This document shows, one piece after another, positions 36,717-48,299 of a stretch of DNA of 64,000 nt. The stretch comes from Salmonella enterica subsp. diarizonae (lineage in GTDB: Bacteria; Pseudomonadota; Gammaproteobacteria; Enterobacterales; Enterobacteriaceae), in assembly GCF_008692785.1 (NCBI RefSeq), contig NZ_VXJV01000010.1, positions 62,001-126,000 on the forward strand, in the 5' to 3' direction. The notes below the pieces were generated by a model. It was given only the letters and a program-made list of their open reading frames with translations, did not search any database and was not told where the DNA came from. Position 1 is the first letter of the stretch. Every line of letters starts with the position of its first letter. The translations under genes and the position numbers were made by a program.

Positions 36717-38339
36717 CTACCGCAATCCCCCCGTCGCCCTTAACAATAAATCATTTTGTACCTGTGCAGACAGCGGCATTTCGCCACGTGTATCCAGCAT
36801 CATCTGACACCACGCCTGCGCCAGTGGCGGCGATGCATGACGAAGCATTTCCGCTCCGCATCCCAGCAAGAAAAGCGGCTGCGTAATCTCTCTGCCCATT
36901 GCTTCGTCCGGTTTGCGTAAACGTTGCTGTAGCTGACGTACCGCGCGGTCGTAATGGCGATCCTGACCTTTGACTTCTGCAAAAACTTCACCCAATACGT
37001 CATAGACACCGTGTTGTTTTGTCAGCACCCGAAGTACATCCAGACACATGATATTGCCGGAACCTTCCCAGATACTGTTCACCGGCATTTCACGGTACAG
37101 GCGCGGGAGTTCGCTCTCTTCGCAATACCCCATCCCGCCGAGAACCTCCATCGCCTCAGCCACAAAAGGGATTCCCTGCTTACAGATGGCGAATTTCGCC
37201 GCTGGCGTAAATAATCGCGCCCATAATGCCTCTTTCGCCTCGCGACGTTGCTCCCAGGCGCGCGCCAGCCGAAATAAAAGTGCCGTCTGCCCCTCCAGGC
37301 ATAGCGCCATACGACTTAAGGTTTGTCGCATCAACGGTTGCTCGATCAGCGGCTTACCAAAAGCCTGACGCTGATGAGCATGGTAAATCGCGACTGAAAA
37401 CGCGCGCCGCATTAAGCCATGACTCCCAAGCGCACAGTCAAAACGCGTCATACCGCCCATCTTTAAGATATGCCGAATCCCTTCGCCCTCTTCTCCCAGC
37501 AGCCAGCCGACGGCATCATGAAACTCAACTTCGGCGCTGGCATTCGATCGATTACCGAGTTTATCTTTCAGGCGTTCAAGACGAACAGAGTTCCGTTGCC
37601 CGTCAGGCAGGAAACGCGGCACAAAGAAACAGGATAGACCTCCTTTTGCCTGCGCCAGCACCAGGTGTGCATCGCTTTGCGGCACAGAGAAAAACCATTT
37701 ATGCCCCACCAACCGATATGAACCATCCGCCAGCCGATCCGCGCGGGTCGTATTACTGAGCACGTCAGATCCGCCCTGCTTTTCCGTCATCCCCATACCG
37801 ATGAGTAGACCCCGTTTTTGCCCGCCCGGTAATAAATGCGAATCGTAGCGATCGCTGCGCAGCGGTGCCAGCCAGTCATGGAAAGTGGCGGGAAGCATTT
37901 GCAATAGCAACGGTGTCGCGGCAAAGGTCATCGTGACAGGACAGAGTGTTCCCGCTTCTACCTGAGCATGTAATACAAAACGCGCGGCTCGGGCGACAAA
38001 GCTCCCCGCCCTGGCATCCTCCTCCCAGGCCAGATTATGTACCCGATTAGCGCAAAGTCCCTGCATCAACAGATGCCAGGCGGGATGAAAGCGAACGTCA
38101 TCCAGACGTTGTCCCTGTGGATCGTAACGCAGCAACTCAGGAGGATACGCGTTCGCCAGACGACCCAGTTCCAGTGATTCCGCCGTTCCCAGTTGTTGAC
38201 CAATGCTGGCGAGAAGGTCGCTGTCCCATCCCGCGCCTTCCCGGGAAACCGCTTCACACAGCGCGCCATCAGACAGGAATAAGTTACTGTTATTGAGCGG
38301 AGCAGGTTGATTAAAAACGGTATGTGTTTGCCAGGACAT
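36717..38339 (-). CDS. aidB: Adaptive-response acyl-CoA dehydrogenase-like protein AidB
   Basis: 540-residue FAD protein of the acyl-CoA dehydrogenase fold, part of the Ada-controlled response to DNA alkylation. It binds DNA and is thought to limit alkylation damage. Family motifs: GMGMTEKQGGSDV, RLVGHKWFFSVPQSDAHLVL and the C-terminal EVLGGMGYCEESELPRLYRE. Start at 38339 (MSWQTHTVFNQP) follows AGGGAGACACC; ten further upstream codons lack homology. Confidence 0.97.
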   Translation of the reverse strand: MSWQTHTVFNQPAPLNNSNLFLSDGALCEAVSREGAGWDSDLLASIGQQLGTAESLELGRLANAYPPELLRYDPQGQRLDDVRFHPAWHLLMQGLCANRVHNLAWEEDARAGSFVARAARFVLHAQVEAGTLCPVTMTFAATPLLLQMLPATFHDWLAPLRSDRYDSHLLPGGQKRGLLIGMGMTEKQGGSDVLSNTTRADRLADGSYRLVGHKWFFSVPQSDAHLVLAQAKGGLSCFFVPRFLPDGQRNSVRLERLKDKLGNRSNASAEVEFHDAVGWLLGEEGEGIRHILKMGGMTRFDCALGSHGLMRRAFSVAIYHAHQRQAFGKPLIEQPLMRQTLSRMALCLEGQTALLFRLARAWEQRREAKEALWARLFTPAAKFAICKQGIPFVAEAMEVLGGMGYCEESELPRLYREMPVNSIWEGSGNIMCLDVLRVLTKQHGVYDVLGEVFAEVKGQDRHYDRAVRQLQQRLRKPDEAMGREITQPLFLLGCGAEMLRHASPPLAQAWCQMMLDTRGEMPLSAQVQNDLLLRATGGLR

Positions 38340-38423
38340 GGTGTCTCCCTCCTTCAATGGCGGTGAAGTCAAGTATGGTCATGACCGCGCCATTGACGCC
38401 GGAGGAAGATCACAAAAGTATGA

Positions 38424-38909
38424 TTAATCGGCAATATAATGTGGAACGAAACGGGAAGTATCTTTGGTAATCAGCGTATTATCCTCGCGAATCCCCATCC
38501 CGGAGGCTTCATCGTCAATGATCCAACTGCCAATCAGCGTATCGCTATCGCCAACGCGCGGCAAAGGCTGAAACGCCTGGTAAATCATCGGCTCATCGGC
38601 GTAGCCACTGTCGGCATAATCGATAACATTTTTCCGGTCATCGAAAATCGTGGCATTACCGCCTTCCCGCGAATAAATCGGCTTCCGTACACTGCTTTCG
38701 CCAGGCGCTGCGAGCGATTTTTCGCCCTCAAACCAGGCCGGCAGCAGATTCGGATGGTCAGGGAAGAAGCGCCACAATAGCGGCAGCATCAGGCATTTTG
38801 GCGTGTAGCGATTTCGTTTCCGCTCAAAAGGATTAACCGGTTCGGCTTTCCGTCTTATTGCCGAATAGCCTACGCCGGATGTGCTTCTGGATTTTCGTTT
38901 TCTTGCCAT
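38424..38909 (-). pseudogene. yjfM'-'yjfC deletion fusion (161 codons)
   Basis: The first 39 codons (MARKRKSRSTSGVGYSAIRR to RNRYTPKC) match the N-terminus of YjfM (DUF1190). From about codon 40 the frame becomes the C-terminal third of YjfC (LPLLWRFFPDHPNLLPAWFE to FVPHYIAD), a glutathionylspermidine-synthase-like ATP-grasp protein. An internal deletion has removed the rest of yjfM and about 265 codons of yjfC, leaving an in-frame chimera. The YjfC part keeps only the end of the ATP-grasp domain (KPIYSREGGNATIF, GSWIIDDEASGMGIREDNTL), so activity is unlikely. Start codon and SD (ACGGAAGATC) remain, so a 161-residue product is possible. Confidence 0.85.
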
Positions 38910-38926
38910 GATCTTCCGTTACCATG

Positions 38927-39182
38927 TCATACAGGCAGAGTTAAAAATACCGCCAGCCAGCGCCGTTCTTGCCAGTTGAGGGTTATCGGTCCCATTTCCG
39001 CTGGCGCAATGGCTGAACGCCAGTATCGTTCCTCGTTAATACCGAAATTTTCCTCGTACACAAAGAGTTTGATGTCATCAATGTCGTCAACATCCGTGCC
39101 GCCAGTCGTGTTAATTTGCAGAAACTCATCGCCAGAGGTGTAGTAGCGAAAAATCTGACTGCCGCCTGTATTATTCCTGTAA
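38927..39182 (-). pseudogene. yjfK: yjfK (DUF2491) internal fragment
   Basis: Reading from about 39182 down to a stop at 38927 gives GGSQIFRYYTSGDEFLQINT, TGGTDVDDIDDIKLFVYEEN and FGINEERYW, resembling the central part of a DUF2491 protein (YjfK). No start codon belongs to it. It joins the end of the yjfI remnant upstream and stops shortly before the yjfM' start, so yjfJ and yjfL, expected on either side in E. coli, are gone. The family assignment is from memory of the motif and gene order. Confidence 0.6.
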
Positions 39183-39183
39183 G

Positions 39184-39569
39184 TAGTCTTGTGTTATTTC
39201 AACGACATCCAACGCATTTTCTATAAGCGTGGTGATCTCCAGCGTCACGTCGTCAAGCGAAGAATTTAACGACAACGCGCCAAAAGTGACATAATATTCT
39301 TCCTATTTCACCCGAGTAATACCGACCGAAGACAGTGGTAAAACCTTCTGATTTCTAAGTAAGAAAACGTTAAACTCCGCGGTATCTCTAATAGTATTTG
39401 CCGGACATATATAAGTCTCGATAATTATTTGTTGCGAGGTAAATAAAACTGTCAGTGGTAAATCGCCATAATCATTCATTTTTATTATTAATGAAGATTT
39501 ATTATATTCTATATCTAAATCGGCGATGTTGTTTAACGCATCCGCCAGCGTCCGTGGAGTCCATACCAT
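39184..39569 (-). pseudogene. yjfI: yjfI (DUF2170) with internal stop
   Basis: The frame from ATG 39569 gives MVWTPRTLADALNNIADLD to LPLSSVGITRVK. It then meets TAG at 39303-39305 (about codon 89). Beyond the stop the same frame goes on as EEYYVTFGALSLNSSLDDVT and LEITTLIENALDVVEITQDY, typical of YjfI, to about 39190. One nonsense mutation thus truncates a protein of about 130 residues. It was the first gene of the yjfIJKLMC operon. Confidence 0.8.
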
Positions 39570-39640
39570 ATTCCTATCTCTTTATAACTAAAAGAAACTA
39601 CAGGGTATGTTTTGCTTTTTATATTACCAGCCAAAGATTA

Positions 39641-39672
39641 AAAAAAACCATCCGATTATGGATGGTTTTTTC
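39641..39672 (-). terminator. Terminator downstream of rlmB
   Basis: AAAAAACCATCC-GATTAT-GGATGGTTTTTT is nearly symmetric and can work in both directions. It sits 20 bp past the rlmB stop on the minus strand. Confidence 0.9.
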
Positions 39673-39691
39673 TGAAAAAATAATATCAGCA

Positions 39692-40423
39692 TCAGGTTCG
39701 CTGGCGAACGGCTTCAAACAGACAAATCCCGGTCGCAACAGAGACATTCAGCGACGACACGCTACCGGCCATGGGAATGCTGATCAGCTCATCGCAGTGC
39801 TCACGGGTCAGACGACGCATACCTTCACCTTCTGCGCCCATGACCAGCGCCATGCGGCCAGGCATTTTGCTCTGATACAGCGTATGGTCAGCCTCGCCCG
39901 CCGTCCCGACAATCCAGATATTTTCTTCCTGCAACATGCGCATCGTGCGCGCCAGGTTGGTGACGCGGATCAACGGCACGCTTTCCGCTGCGCCGCAGGC
40001 GACTTTCTTCGCCGTCGCGTTGAGTTGCGCGGAGCGGTCTTTCGGCACGATTACCGCATGTACGCCTGCGGCATCGGCGCTGCGCAGACAGGCGCCAAGA
40101 TTATGCGGATCGGTGACGCCATCAAGGATCAACAAAAAGGGGCGATCGTGTAATGCGATCAGATCCGGTAGATCGTTTTCCTGATATTGCCGGCCTGGTT
40201 TCACACGGGCGATAATGCCCTGGTGTACCGCGCCTTCGCTTTTCTCATCCAGAAACTGGCGGTTTGCCAGCTGAATAACAACGCCCTGCGCTTCTAAAGC
40301 ATGGATCAACGGCAACAGGCGTTTGTCTTCACGCCCTTTTAGGATAAAGACATCCTGAAAACGTTCAGGAGCACGCTCCAACAGGGCCTGCACCGCGTGG
40401 ATGCCGTAAATCATTTCACTCAT
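39692..40423 (-). CDS. rlmB: 23S rRNA (guanosine-2'-O)-methyltransferase RlmB
   Basis: 243-residue SPOUT methyltransferase that methylates Gm2251 in the P-loop of 23S rRNA. N-terminal L30e-like RNA-binding domain (about 1-75), then the trefoil-knot domain with [31 protein letters not shown] and [20 protein letters not shown], which binds SAM. Follows rnr by 63 bp, with which it is normally co-transcribed. Confidence 0.98.
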   Translation of the reverse strand: MSEMIYGIHAVQALLERAPERFQDVFILKGREDKRLLPLIHALEAQGVVIQLANRQFLDEKSEGAVHQGIIARVKPGRQYQENDLPDLIALHDRPFLLILDGVTDPHNLGACLRSADAAGVHAVIVPKDRSAQLNATAKKVACGAAESVPLIRVTNLARTMRMLQEENIWIVGTAGEADHTLYQSKMPGRMALVMGAEGEGMRRLTREHCDELISIPMAGSVSSLNVSVATGICLFEAVRQRT

Positions 40424-40486
40424 TGATGGTTCTCATTCATGACGTTTGCCGGGGGCGCTACGCTTACCCGGCTTATAAGGGGAAAT

Positions 40487-42931
40487 TTACTCCGCGGATT
40501 GCTTTTTCGCGGCGCGTTTTGCTTTGGTAGCCGCGGCGATTTTGAGCGTTTTTGCCGACGGCTTTTTCGCTTTTTTATCGCCTTTTTTCTCCGCTTTCGG
40601 CTTTGCCTTACCTTTTTTCTCGCCGCGGAAGGCGCTATCAGGCTCGAAGTTAACTTTTTTACCTACCTGACGACGCTTACCGGCGTTTTTACTTTCGCCT
40701 TTTTTCGCTTTTTCACGCGCCGTTTTGCCGACGTTACGCGGCGCGCGCTCGCTGGAGATGAGGCTAAAGTCGATTTTACGCTCGTCCATATTCACCGCTT
40801 CGACGCGTACCTCGACCCGGTCGCCCAGGCGATACGTCTGTCCGCCAGACTCGCCAATCAGACGTTGCCCTACCTGATCGAAGCGATAGTAATCGTTATC
40901 CAGTGAGGAAACGTGTACCAGCCCATCGATAAACAGTTCGTCAAGGCGCACAAAGAAGCCGAAACCGGTGACGCTGGCAATCACGCCCTTAAAGACGTTG
41001 CCTACCTGATCCAGCATAAAGTCACATTTCAGCCAGTCGGAGACATCACGCGTCGCTTCATCAGCGCGGCGTTCCGCCATCGAACAGTGCTGACCGAGCT
41101 GCAACATCTCTTCCATCGAGTAGTGATAGCCACCCGTTTCTGTGGTGTTGCCCTTGTTCCCTTGCTCTTTCGCCAGCAGGTACTTAATGGCGCGGTGCAA
41201 AGAAAGATCCGGATAGCGGCGAATCGGCGAGGTAAAGTGCGCATAAGACTGCAATGCCAGGCCAAAGTGCCCGCGGTTTTCCGGATCGTAAATCGCCTGC
41301 TTCATTGAACGCAGCAGCATAGTTTGCAGCATTTCGGCGTCCGGCCTGTCGGCAATGGATTCAAGCAGTTCGGCATAATCGCGCGGTTCCGGTTTATTTC
41401 CGCCCGGAAGCTCCAGTCCCAGCTCCGCCAGTACAGAGCGGAATGAGGTAATCGCTTCGGTAGTGGGCTTATCATGAATACGGAATAGCGCCGGCTCTTT
41501 AGCTTTTTCGACAAAGCGCGCCGCCGAGATATTCGCCATGATCATGCACTCTTCGATAAGCTTATGCGCGTCATTACGCTGGGTCTGTTCGATACGCTCA
41601 ATGCGACGCTCGGCGTTAAAGATAAACTTCGCCTCTTCGCTCTCAAATGAGATCCCCCCGCGCTCCTCACGCGCTTTATCCAGCACGTTGTAGAGGTTGT
41701 GCAGCTCTTCAATATGCTTCACCAACGGCGCATATTGTTCACGCAGATCCTGGTCGCCCTGCAACATATGCCAGACTTTGGTATAGGTCAGACGCGCATG
41801 GGAGCTCATCACCGCTTCATAGAATTTGTAGCCGGTCAGCCGCCCCTTCGCCGAGATGGTCATTTCACAGACCATACACAGCCTGTCAACCTGCGGGTTC
41901 AGCGAGCACAGGCCGTTGGAGAGCACCTCCGGCAGCATTGGGACAACCTGTGATGGGAAGTAAACCGACGTGCCGCGATTGCGCGCCTCGCGATCCAGCG
42001 GCGTTGGCGGCCGTACATAATAGCTCACGTCAGCAATCGCGACCCACAAACGCCAGCCACCGCCGCGTTTTTTCTCACAGTAAACCGCGTCGTCGAAGTC
42101 ACGGGCATCTTCGCCATCAATAGTGACCAGCGGTAAATCGCGCAGATCGACACGGCCTGCTTTCGCCTCTTCCGGCACCTCTTCTTTCAGCCCGGCGACC
42201 TGCTGCTCTACCGCCTGCGGCCAGATGTAGGGAATTTCATGGGTACGCAGCGCCATATCAACCGCCATACCAGTGCCCATATTGTCGCCCAGCACTTCGA
42301 CGATTTTCCCTACCGCTTTGGTACGCCGGGTTGGACGTTGGGTCAGTTCAACCACGACCACGAACCCCATCCGCGCGCCCATGACGTCTTCTGGCGGGAT
42401 AAGAATGTCGAAGCTCAGACGGCTGTCGTCAGGCACCACAAAACCCACGCCCGCATCAGTAAAATAACGCCCGACTATCTGGCTGGTTTTCGGTACCAGA
42501 ACACGGACGATACGCGCTTCGCGGCGACCTTTACGATCGGCGCCAAGCGGCTGCGCCAGCACCTGATCGCCATGAATACAGGTTTTCATCTGCTCGCTGG
42601 AAAGATACAGATCATCTTTGCGGCCTTCGACACGTAAGAAACCGTAACCGTCACGATGACCGATCACGGTGCCTTTCACCAGGTCGAGGCGTTCCGGCAG
42701 CGCATAGCACTGGCGACGGGTAAAGACCAGTTGTCCGTCGCGCTCCATCGCGCGCAGGCGGCGACGCAAGGCTTCAAGCTGCTCTTCGCCTTCAATATTC
42801 AGTTCTACGGCCAGTTCTTCGCGACTGGCCGGTTTTTCACGTTTCGTTAAATGTTCGAGGATAAATTCCCGGCTCGGGATAGGATTCGCGTATTTTTCTG
42901 CTTCGCGTTCCTGGAAAGGATCATGTGACAT
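40487..42931 (-). CDS. rnr: Exoribonuclease R
   Basis: Processive 3'-5' exoribonuclease that degrades structured RNA, also in trans-translation and cold or stationary phase. 814 residues from ATG 42931 (GAGGAACCTCA upstream). Order: winged-helix (about 20-85), two cold-shock domains (about 86-240), RNB catalytic domain with [14 protein letters not shown] (about 270-283, metal Asp residues), S1 domain (about 644-725), and a Lys-rich tail from about 730 that assists duplex unwinding and tmRNA/SmpB contact. An upstream 31-codon extension lacks homology. Confidence 0.98.
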   Translation of the reverse strand: MSHDPFQEREAEKYANPIPSREFILEHLTKREKPASREELAVELNIEGEEQLEALRRRLRAMERDGQLVFTRRQCYALPERLDLVKGTVIGHRDGYGFLRVEGRKDDLYLSSEQMKTCIHGDQVLAQPLGADRKGRREARIVRVLVPKTSQIVGRYFTDAGVGFVVPDDSRLSFDILIPPEDVMGARMGFVVVVELTQRPTRRTKAVGKIVEVLGDNMGTGMAVDMALRTHEIPYIWPQAVEQQVAGLKEEVPEEAKAGRVDLRDLPLVTIDGEDARDFDDAVYCEKKRGGGWRLWVAIADVSYYVRPPTPLDREARNRGTSVYFPSQVVPMLPEVLSNGLCSLNPQVDRLCMVCEMTISAKGRLTGYKFYEAVMSSHARLTYTKVWHMLQGDQDLREQYAPLVKHIEELHNLYNVLDKAREERGGISFESEEAKFIFNAERRIERIEQTQRNDAHKLIEECMIMANISAARFVEKAKEPALFRIHDKPTTEAITSFRSVLAELGLELPGGNKPEPRDYAELLESIADRPDAEMLQTMLLRSMKQAIYDPENRGHFGLALQSYAHFTSPIRRYPDLSLHRAIKYLLAKEQGNKGNTTETGGYHYSMEEMLQLGQHCSMAERRADEATRDVSDWLKCDFMLDQVGNVFKGVIASVTGFGFFVRLDELFIDGLVHVSSLDNDYYRFDQVGQRLIGESGGQTYRLGDRVEVRVEAVNMDERKIDFSLISSERAPRNVGKTAREKAKKGESKNAGKRRQVGKKVNFEPDSAFRGEKKGKAKPKAEKKGDKKAKKPSAKTLKIAAATKAKRAAKKQSAE

Positions 42932-42968
42932 TGAGGTTCCTCCATTGTCATCTCTAATGAAGTTTACT

Positions 42969-43394
42969 TCACTCCACCAGTAATAATTTATAAAGCGGTT
43001 GATTCTCTTCAACCAAATCGGCAAGCGTGTAGTTATCCAGCTCCTTGAGAAAACTCTGCACGGCCTTAGAAAGCGCCTGTTTCAGACGACAGGCAGGGGT
43101 GATGTGGCAAAATTCGCTGCTACAGTTGACCAGTGATAAGGGTTCCAGCTCACGCACCACATCGCCAATACAAATAGTATTAGCCGGTTTACCCAGGCGG
43201 ATACCGCCATTTTTTCCCCGAACGGCGGTGACAAAGCCCGCCCGGCTAAGCTGATTGATAATTTTGACCATATGATTACGGGACACGCCGTAGACTTCTG
43301 TCACCTCAGAAATGCTGGTCATTCGTCCATCTGGTAACGACGCCATATAGATTAGCGCACGTAAGCCGTAATCGGTGAAACTCGTTAACTGCAC
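42969..43394 (-). CDS. nsrR: Nitric-oxide-sensing repressor NsrR
   Basis: Rrf2-family [Fe-S] repressor, 141 residues, controlling hmp, ytfE and other NO-defence genes. N-terminal winged helix with [19 protein letters not shown]. The cluster-binding cysteines are Cys91, Cys96 and Cys102 in [15 protein letters not shown]. First gene of nsrR-rnr-rlmB (37-bp gap to rnr). Its target ytfE with a good operator is in this window. Confidence 0.98.
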
Positions 43395-43566
43395 ATCAAC
43401 CTCTGGGAAAAACGGATAGGGATGCCTCTATGATTCAGGATATCAATGTTGCGCCAACACACCCAACACAGACACCAGCTCAATAAAGAGCATTATCGTT
43501 GATGATAAACCAGCCAGCGCTCAGGCCGCTAATTTATTTAAACGCAAGAGCAAAAAAGCGCGAATC

Positions 43567-44103
43567 TCAAGGCGAGCCGACTGATTTATCCCATAAACAC
43601 GCAAGCTTTAAACACTCGGCGCCTTTGTATAAACATTCGTCGTAAATATGATAATCCACATGTTCAGCAACGCTGACCGAGCCAGGGTTATTTTTGGCAA
43701 TCAGACAGACCGTTTTTGCTGGCGAGAATGTCTGCACAAACCACTGATGCGCGGCAACAGCCGCTTCCTTTGCAATTCCCCGCCCCTGCGCCGGGCGTGA
43801 AATAACCCAGGAAGCCTCAGCGCAACGCGCAAAGTTATCATCAAGGCCGCGATGAAAGTTAGCCAGCCCCGTTTCCCCAAGGAAAGCGCCGTCAGATTTC
43901 TGGAAAATGGCAAAGATGCCGTAACCGAATGCCGCCCAATGACCCACATTCCTTAATAGGCGATTCCATCCCTCTTCTGGTGTGAATCCAGGCGCATTAT
44001 CCAGACGAAATATCTCAGGATCGGCATACATAGGATACCATATTGCAAAATCAGCGATGGTTTGTGGGCGTAGAATTAATCTCTCAGTGGTAATGGTCAA
44101 CAT
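43567..44103 (-). CDS. GNAT-family N-acetyltransferase (RimJ/RimL-like)
   Basis: 178 residues. It begins LTITTERLILRPQTIADFAI, the typical RimJ/RimL-type start, and carries the acetyl-CoA loop ISRPAQGRGIAKEAAVAAHQ and the motif-B region KNNPGSVSVAEHVDYHIYDE. Substrate unknown. Located between nsrR and purA, where E. coli K-12 has no gene as I recall, so probably lineage-specific. Gaps of 172 bp and 178 bp flank it and hold nothing I can identify. Confidence 0.9.
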   Translation of the reverse strand: MLTITTERLILRPQTIADFAIWYPMYADPEIFRLDNAPGFTPEEGWNRLLRNVGHWAAFGYGIFAIFQKSDGAFLGETGLANFHRGLDDNFARCAEASWVISRPAQGRGIAKEAAVAAHQWFVQTFSPAKTVCLIAKNNPGSVSVAEHVDYHIYDECLYKGAECLKLACLWDKSVGSP

Positions 44104-44252
44104 GCTTTCCCTCTCTGGCGCCTTGATGCCAACGTTTATCCTACCACGTAACCGGACATAGCTATACCCAACGAACTTCGCGTTGCTGGCGTCTAAAAAC
44201 AGGGAAATGTCGCGGGCTTACGCGCGGCGCTAACGGCGGGAAGGATAACATA

Positions 44253-44272
44253 GGGCGTGGATAACCACGCCC
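44253..44272 (-). terminator. Hairpin downstream of purA
   Basis: GGGCGTGG-ATAA-CCACGCCC, a perfect 8-bp stem 9 bp after the purA stop. The following minus-strand tract TATGTTATCC is only moderately T-rich, so it is a weak terminator or 3'-end hairpin. Confidence 0.6.
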
Positions 44273-44281
44273 TCAGGAAGA

Positions 44282-45583
<1,302 letters not shown>

Positions 45584-45682
45584 TCAAAATCACCGTTTGC
45601 TTAAAAATGGATTCTACCATCGCTTTTTCAGATATACAGCACTTTTTGCACTCAATCTTCGGCAAATCCGACCACTTTTTGC

Positions 45683-45880
45683 TCAGCCAATCGTTTTCCT
45701 CAACATGTAGTAGACTACAACTCCCGCAACCACAAGTCCGCCGCCAAAACGACGTAAAACATTTTCCGGCAGTTGCGCCAGTGCCGAAACCATTTTTTTC
45801 CATGCGCCGGGATATAGCATCGGTCCCAGCCCTTCGAGGACTAATACCAGAGCAAGCGCCAGCCAGATTGTTGAATTCAT
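45683..45880 (-). CDS. yjeT: YjeT, small DUF2065 membrane protein
   Basis: 65 residues: an N-terminal helix (STIWLALALVLVLEGLGPML), a short amphipathic middle, and a C-terminal helix (GLVVAGVVVYYML). Conserved neighbour of hflKC in proteobacteria but without an assigned function; location suggests a link with the HflKC/FtsH membrane complex. Separated from hflC by a terminator. Confidence 0.92.
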   Translation of the reverse strand: MNSTIWLALALVLVLEGLGPMLYPGAWKKMVSALAQLPENVLRRFGGGLVVAGVVVYYMLRKTIG

Positions 45881-45896
45881 TTATCGCCCTTATAAA

Positions 45897-45932
45897 AGAA
45901 AACCACCGGCATCCTTTGGATGCGGTGGTTTT
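45897..45932 (-). terminator. Terminator after hflC
   Basis: On the minus strand AAACCACCGCATCC-AAA-GGATGCCGGTGGTTT is followed by TCTTTTA. Located between hflC and yjeT. Confidence 0.85.
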
Positions 45933-45958
45933 GCTGGTCTAAAACCGCTGACGCTATT

Positions 45959-46963
45959 TTAGCGTGTCGTCGAACTCGGTGTCTTCATGTAGCGGAAGAA
46001 ATCGCTGTCCGGGCTCAGCACCATGACGTCCTGATTACCTTCGAAGCTATTCTCGTAAGCGCGCAGACTACGAATGAACGCGTAGAAGTCAGGGTCCTGG
46101 CTGAATGCGTCGGCAAACAGCTTCGCGGCTTCGGCATCGCCTTCACCACGCATGATACGCCCCTGACGCTCAGCTTCCGCCAGAGTTTTCGTCACTTCGT
46201 AGTCAGCCGCCGCACGCAGTTTTTCCGCTTCTTCCTGACCTTGTGAACGGTGACGACGCGCTACCGCTTCACGCTCGGCGCGCATACGGTTGTAAATCGC
46301 CTCAGAAACCTCGGTCGGCAGGTTGATCTGCTTAATACGCACATCGACCACTTCGATACCCAATGCCGCCATACTGTTCGGATTGATGACTGGTACCTTA
46401 CCTTTGGTTTCCGCCGTGACGCGTTCCGCCGCTTCGGCAATGGCGTCATCCGCCGCCGGGGTCGCCACTTCATCGTCAGTACCGGCTGAACCGGAGTTCA
46501 GCGCGTCGCGCACTTCCAGAGTCAGACGACCACGAGAATCGGTCACGATGTCTTTTACGTCCAGGCGACCAATCTCAGAACGCAAGCGGTCCGAGAATTT
46601 ACGTTTTAACAGCACTTCGGCTTGCGAAATATCGCCACCGCCGGTCGCCAGATAATAACGGCTAAAGTCGCTGATACGCCATTTGATGTAGGAGTCGACA
46701 ATCAGGTCTTTCTTCTCTTTGGTAACAAAGCGATCGGCCTGGTTATCCATCGTCTGGATACGCGCATCAAGCATTTTCACTGATTCAATAAACGGGATCT
46801 TAAAGTGCAGACCCGGCGCGTAAACCAGCGGTTTGTTCTCATCGTCACGCAGAACTTTACCAAAACGCAGCGTAATGCCGCGCTCGCCCTCTTTGACCAC
46901 AAAGACGGACATGTAGAGCACTACCAGCACGATGATGATAATCGCAATAACTGACTTACGCAT
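45959..46963 (-). CDS. hflC: HflC, modulator of FtsH protease
   Basis: SPFH/prohibitin-family protein, 334 residues, inner-membrane anchored through residues 5-22 (VIAIIIIVLVVLYMSVFVV) with the bulk in the periplasm. With HflK it forms the large cage around FtsH, limiting access of membrane substrates. SPFH domain about 20-200, long coiled coil rich in Glu/Ala/Arg after 215. Starts two bases after the hflK stop. Confidence 0.98.
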   Translation of the reverse strand: MRKSVIAIIIIVLVVLYMSVFVVKEGERGITLRFGKVLRDDENKPLVYAPGLHFKIPFIESVKMLDARIQTMDNQADRFVTKEKKDLIVDSYIKWRISDFSRYYLATGGGDISQAEVLLKRKFSDRLRSEIGRLDVKDIVTDSRGRLTLEVRDALNSGSAGTDDEVATPAADDAIAEAAERVTAETKGKVPVINPNSMAALGIEVVDVRIKQINLPTEVSEAIYNRMRAEREAVARRHRSQGQEEAEKLRAAADYEVTKTLAEAERQGRIMRGEGDAEAAKLFADAFSQDPDFYAFIRSLRAYENSFEGNQDVMVLSPDSDFFRYMKTPSSTTR

Positions 46964-46965
46964 CG

Positions 46966-48225
46966 TTATTCCCCCTGACGCTGGTAGTCGTTACGCTGCG
47001 CATTCGCGCGGCGTTGGTCCATAATATCGCCCTGATTTGAGGACGACGTGTTGCTTGCTCCGCTGGCGTTAGACTTTGTGGACGGCGGCAGGCGCAGCAG
47101 GTTGCTGGCGCTATTGTCGCTCTTTGCCGCCGGCGCATTCCCGCCTTTTAGCATCTGATCTAACGGCAGCACCATTAAATTACCGCTCTTGTCGTTAACC
47201 AGTACTTTACGGGTATGGCTCAGCACTTTTTCCATCGTTTCAATATACAGACGCTCGCGCGTAATCTGTGGCGCGGCTTTATATTCCGGCAAAATCTTCG
47301 CAAACCGGGCAACTTCACCCTGCGCTTCCAGGATAGTCTGGGTTTTATACGCGCGTGCTTCTTCAAGAATACGCTGCGCCTGACCGTTGGCGCGCGGCTG
47401 AACTTCGTTGGTATACGCTTCCGCTTCACGAATGTACTGCTGCTCGTTTTCACGTGCGGCAATCGCGTCGTCAAAGGCGGCTTTCACCTCTTCCGGCGGC
47501 CGCGCAGCCTGGAAGTTCACGTCCAGCAGGGTAATCCCCATGTTGTACGGCTTGATGGTTTCTTCCAGTTCGCGTTGGGTATCGCTACGAATAACGGTAC
47601 GACCTTCGGTCAGGATGCGATCCATCGTGTATTTACCAATGACGCCGCGCAGCGCGCTGTCGGTGGCCTGACGCAGGCTATCGTCCGGGTTGGTCACGCT
47701 AAACAGATATTTCTGCGGATCGGTGACGCGGTATTGCACGTTCATTTCAACACGCACGACGTTTTCATCAGACGTCAGCATCACGCCTGACGCCGCCAGT
47801 TCGCGCACCGCTTCGACGTTCACCGGCGTGACGTCGTCAATAAATGTCGGCTTCCAGTTCAGACCTGGCTCTACCAGATGGCTGAATTTACCAAAACGCG
47901 TCACAACGCCGCGCTCGGCTTCTTTAATGGTATAGAAGCCGCTGGCTGCCCAGATAATGACTATTGCCGCCGCGGCAATGGCGACGATACGACCGCCCAG
48001 TTGCGGACGCGGGCCTTGCGATGAGCTACTGCCGCCGGAACCGGTGCCTTTACCGCCCCCAAAACCACCGAGTTTTTTACTCAGCTTACGGAAGATATCA
48101 TCCAGATCGGGAGGTCCCTGATCGCGGCCACCTTTGTTTCCATTTCCCCCAGAGTTGCTGCCAGGTTTGCTGCTTCCCCACGGGTCGCGGTCCTGTCCGT
48201 TATTACCGGGCTGATTCCACGCCAT
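46966..48225 (-). CDS. hflK: HflK, modulator of FtsH protease
   Basis: 419-residue partner of HflC. A Gly/Asn/Ser-rich cytoplasmic N-terminus (1-78, GNNGQDRDPWGSSKPG) precedes one TM helix (about 80-98, IVAIAAAAIVIIWAASGFY), the SPFH domain, a coiled coil, and a low-complexity Asn/Ser-rich C-terminus. ATG at 48225 with GGAGCACAAAC. 216 bp separate it from hflX; they contain an ERIC element. Confidence 0.98.
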   Translation of the reverse strand: MAWNQPGNNGQDRDPWGSSKPGSNSGGNGNKGGRDQGPPDLDDIFRKLSKKLGGFGGGKGTGSGGSSSSQGPRPQLGGRIVAIAAAAIVIIWAASGFYTIKEAERGVVTRFGKFSHLVEPGLNWKPTFIDDVTPVNVEAVRELAASGVMLTSDENVVRVEMNVQYRVTDPQKYLFSVTNPDDSLRQATDSALRGVIGKYTMDRILTEGRTVIRSDTQRELEETIKPYNMGITLLDVNFQAARPPEEVKAAFDDAIAARENEQQYIREAEAYTNEVQPRANGQAQRILEEARAYKTQTILEAQGEVARFAKILPEYKAAPQITRERLYIETMEKVLSHTRKVLVNDKSGNLMVLPLDQMLKGGNAPAAKSDNSASNLLRLPPSTKSNASGASNTSSSNQGDIMDQRRANAQRNDYQRQGE

Positions 48226-48299
48226 GTTTGTGCTCCATATTTGTTATGCGGTGATCCCCGTTGTCTTTCGACTCCAGAGGATAAGGCGAAATTACTCCA

